8,237 nt of DNA from CAZPAN01 sp964428485 (GTDB lineage Bacteria; Actinomycetota; Coriobacteriia; Coriobacteriales; CADBOM01). Location of the stretch: contig CAYRYP010000061.1 of assembly GCA_964428485.1 (NCBI GenBank), positions 1-8,237 of the forward strand. The letters are read 5' to 3'. Shown here piece after piece: positions 6,771 to 8,237 of the stretch (within the stretch, counting starts at the first letter, position 1; each line of letters opens with the position of its first letter). Position numbers and translations under genes: made by a program. A model generated the notes under the pieces. It was given only the letters and a program-made list of their open reading frames with translations, had not been told where the DNA came from and searched no databases.

Positions 6771-8068
6771 CCCCAAAGATCGACATTCGACATCGCATAC
6801 AGGGGCACATTGTGCATCCAGCCTTCGTCGCGGAATCCAGACAGGCTGAACCTAACAGGATGCACCCCCCTGAACCTCTCACTGAATGCCCTTAGGCTCT
6901 TCGAACGCAGATTCTCCTCCGCCTTCACCTCAATTGGGAAGATTCTGTCATCGTGTTGCACAAGAAAGTCCACTTCTCCTCTAGAGTTTTCAGCAGACCA
7001 ATAGAAGGGGCGCATCGCACAATCAGAAACGAGCTGTTGGCAAACATATTGTTCTGTGAGTGCGCCCTTGAACTCTGTGAAGGAGATGTTGCCATCCAAC
7101 ACGCTCGCTGGACTGAGATCAGCCATGGCGCCAAGCAACCCAACATCGAGAAGGAACACCTTGAATGATTTGTTATCGTTGTACGCGGACAATGGAACTC
7201 CAGGCTTGCTTACCCGAGGCACTTTCTCTATAAGTCCCGCCTGCGTGAGCCATGTGAGCGTCTCTTCATAATCCTTGGCACGAGCTCCATGTCGGATATG
7301 CCCAAACATGAACTTCTTGTTTTCTTGCGCTAAATGCTCGGGAATTGAATTCCATGCCTCGACCATCCTCGGATATATGCGCATTGGAGCATGCTTTACA
7401 AAATCGCGTTCATAATCTTCGAGAATCTGCTTCTGAATATTGCGAACCGTGGGAAGTGTCTCGCCTTGTATAAACGCATCTACAACAGCGGGCATGCCAC
7501 CAACTACGTAATATTGACGCAGAAGGGGAATCAGTTTGGTGGAAAAGGCGTCGATGCTTGCCGCATCTCCCGAGTCCACAAGCTCTCGCAGTGCATGGCT
7601 GTCAGATGCATCCAGAAACTCACGAAAGTTCATCGGATACAGATCTAGGGTGTCTACCTTTCCGACAGGGTATCCCGTGCCTGAATTTGCTGAGATTCCT
7701 AGCAGTGAACCCGCAGCAGCAACAGCATATTCAGGTGCATCCTCGCAAAAGTACTTGAGAGAGGTTATCGCCTTTGGGGCGGATTGTATCTCGTCGAGAA
7801 CCACAAGGGTTGTCTGCGGATCTATGTTCACACCGGTCAGGATGGAAAGGTCGCGCACTATGCGCCTGATATCGAAATCCGCCTCGAACAGGCTCCTCGC
7901 TGCCGAATCGTTATCCAAACTGACATAGGCGACTGATTCAAAATGGAGACGACCGAATTCTTTGATCAGCCAGGTCTTTCCCACCTGTCGGGCGCCATTA
8001 ATAATAAGGGGCTTGCGACGCGGAGAGTCCTTCCAGCGTTTTAGATCCTGCATAAGGAATCTTTCCAT
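6767..8068 (-). CDS. AAA_14/DUF4143-type ATPase
   Basis: The 433-residue protein belongs to the widespread bacterial and archaeal ATPase family with an N-terminal AAA_14 domain and a C-terminal DUF4143 region. The Walker A motif is GARQVGKT (25-32), Walker B is LVVLDEIQ (88-95), and AAGSLLG (118-124) is a sensor-like segment. In the C-terminal part, Glu365/Asp367 in GEVDFLV and Glu380/Lys382 in PIEVKAEE resemble a PD-(D/E)XK nuclease fold; Glu339 could be an additional acidic residue. Biological function is not established for the family, and nothing here links it to tetrapyrroles. The ATG at 8068 is preferred because GGAGGG (complement of 8074-8079) lies 5 nt upstream. An in-frame start 30 nt further upstream would overlap that site. 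The gene is visibly more A+T-rich than the operon, which suggests separate acquisition. Confidence 0.93.
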   Translation of the reverse strand: MERFLMQDLKRWKDSPRRKPLIINGARQVGKTWLIKEFGRLHFESVAYVSLDNDSAARSLFEADFDIRRIVRDLSILTGVNIDPQTTLVVLDEIQSAPKAITSLKYFCEDAPEYAVAAAGSLLGISANSGTGYPVGKVDTLDLYPMNFREFLDASDSHALRELVDSGDAASIDAFSTKLIPLLRQYYVVGGMPAVVDAFIQGETLPTVRNIQKQILEDYERDFVKHAPMRIYPRMVEAWNSIPEHLAQENKKFMFGHIRHGARAKDYEETLTWLTQAGLIEKVPRVSKPGVPLSAYNDNKSFKVFLLDVGLLGAMADLSPASVLDGNISFTEFKGALTEQYVCQQLVSDCAMRPFYWSAENSRGEVDFLVQHDDRIFPIEVKAEENLRSKSLRAFSERFRGVHPVRFSLSGFRDEGWMHNVPLYAMSNVDLWG

Positions 8069-8099
8069 GACCACCCTCCAGCAAAACCCAACACTCACT

Positions 8100-8117
8100 G
8101 AAATACGTCCTTATTTC
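8100..8117. repeat. Repeat site 1 upstream of the ATPase gene
   Basis: GAAATA-CGTCCT-TATTTC has perfect 6-bp inverted arms around a 6-nt core. It contains the 12-mer TACGTCCTTATT at 8104-8115. The 19-mer at 8101-8119 recurs exactly at 8133-8151. The site lies between the probable promoter and the start codon of the ATPase gene, so it is likely to be transcribed. It looks like a protein-binding dyad or a small RNA hairpin. Confidence 0.8.
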
Positions 8118-8131
8118 TGAGGAGTTTAACA

Positions 8132-8149
8132 TAAATACGTCCTTATTTC
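8132..8149. repeat. Repeat site 2 upstream of the ATPase gene
   Basis: This is the second direct copy, identical to site 1 over 19 nt (8133-8151) apart from its outermost left base, which shortens the dyad arms to 5 bp. Its core CGTCCT is centred exactly 32 bp from that of site 1. It also forms the left arm of the large palindrome with site 3. Confidence 0.8.
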
Positions 8150-8177
8150 TGTTGTATCCAACATTAATAAGGACGTA
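8136..8177. repeat. 42-bp imperfect palindrome
   Basis: The left arm TACGTCCTTATT (8136-8147) and the right arm AATAAGGACGTA (8166-8177) pair perfectly over 12 bp. After two mismatches, TGTTG (8150-8154) pairs with CAACA (8159-8163) around a 4-nt centre TATC. It could act as an operator, as a cruciform, or as an RNA hairpin if transcribed. On the - strand it is followed by only three T residues before ATG, so it is a poor rho-independent terminator. Confidence 0.75.
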
Positions 8178-8179
8178 AA
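8151..8179 (-). promoter_or_regulatory. Possible promoter of the ATPase gene
   Basis: Reading the - strand, TTTACG (complement of 8174-8179) and TACAAC (complement of 8151-8156) are 17 nt apart, each matching the sigma70 consensus at four of six positions. If it is used, site 3 overlaps the -35 box and site 2 covers the start point near 8144, an arrangement typical of a repressed promoter. A second weak option is TTGGAT with an 18-nt spacer to TATTTA. Bases 8180-8237 show no gene. Confidence 0.35.
8166..8177. repeat. Repeat site 3, inverted copy
   Basis: AATAAGGACGTA is the exact reverse complement of the 12-mer shared by sites 1 and 2. Its core AGGACG (8170-8175) is centred 32 bp from the core of site 2. 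The outer dyad arms seen at site 1 are not conserved here, so the 12-mer itself appears to be the selected unit. Confidence 0.78.
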
Positions 8180-8237
8180 AACGCCAAAACCTTATTGTGA
8201 TTTGGTCACTTGAAAAACGAATTCTCTCAAGTCTTCA

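Noticed and set aside
8069..8098. Alternative ATPase start 10 codons upstream
   Set aside because: The strong GGAGGG site lies inside this extension and sits 5 nt before the ATG at 8068. The extra residues are not typical of the family N-terminus.
8100..8177. CRISPR array
   Set aside because: There are only three short copies, one of them inverted, and the intervening segments are partly palindromic rather than unique spacers. No cas gene is in the window.
8190..8196. Fourth copy of the repeat (CCTTATT)
   Set aside because: Only 7 nt match, the conserved ACGT half is missing, and it falls out of the 32-bp register.
8196..8210. CRP-like site TGTGA...TCAC
   Set aside because: The spacer is one base short for a standard CRP site, the right arm is incomplete, and nothing indicates a CRP regulon here.

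Overview
The window holds one five-gene tetrapyrrole biosynthesis operon on the + strand, controlled by a cobalamin riboswitch. A single unrelated ATPase gene follows on the - strand, with an unusual repeat-rich upstream region. Two domain fusions, tight gene packing, a B12 riboswitch, strong GGAGG-type ribosome binding sites and high GC in the operon all indicate a bacterium. The layout fits a high-GC anaerobe such as a member of Coriobacteriia (Actinomycetota) or a high-GC clostridial relative. That placement is inference; no marker gene here settles it.

Region 1 (1-489) is regulatory. A sigma70-like promoter (TTGAGG, 17 nt, TATACT) at 33-61 would start transcription almost exactly where a cobalamin aptamer begins (about 66-250). 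A leader of about 240 nt follows. It carries a second, partial copy of the aptamer's 3' signature and ends in a hairpin that can mask the Shine-Dalgarno sequence of the first gene. This suggests translational feedback by B12.

Region 2 (490-6770) is the operon hemA-sirC fusion, hemC, cobA-hemD fusion, hemB, hemL. The genes overlap or are separated by no more than 42 nt. Together they cover the route from glutamyl-tRNA(Glu) to sirohydrochlorin: HemA makes glutamate-1-semialdehyde, HemL 5-aminolevulinate, HemB porphobilinogen, HemC hydroxymethylbilane, HemD uroporphyrinogen III, CobA precorrin-2, and the SirC domain sirohydrochlorin. No hemE or later protoheme gene is present. With the B12 riboswitch, this points to a supply line for cobalamin or siroheme rather than protoheme. 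The HemA part is divergent and has lost its usual C-terminal dimerisation domain.

Region 3 (6767-8237) is visibly richer in A+T. It encodes an AAA_14/DUF4143-type ATPase with a PD-(D/E)XK-like C-terminal region, convergent with hemL. The two genes share the palindrome CTAG as stop codons. Upstream of the ATPase, three copies of a 12-bp word (TACGTCCTTATT, one inverted) sit at exactly 32-bp centre-to-centre spacing. Copies 2 and 3 form a 42-bp imperfect palindrome over a possible promoter. This array is the least explained structure in the window.
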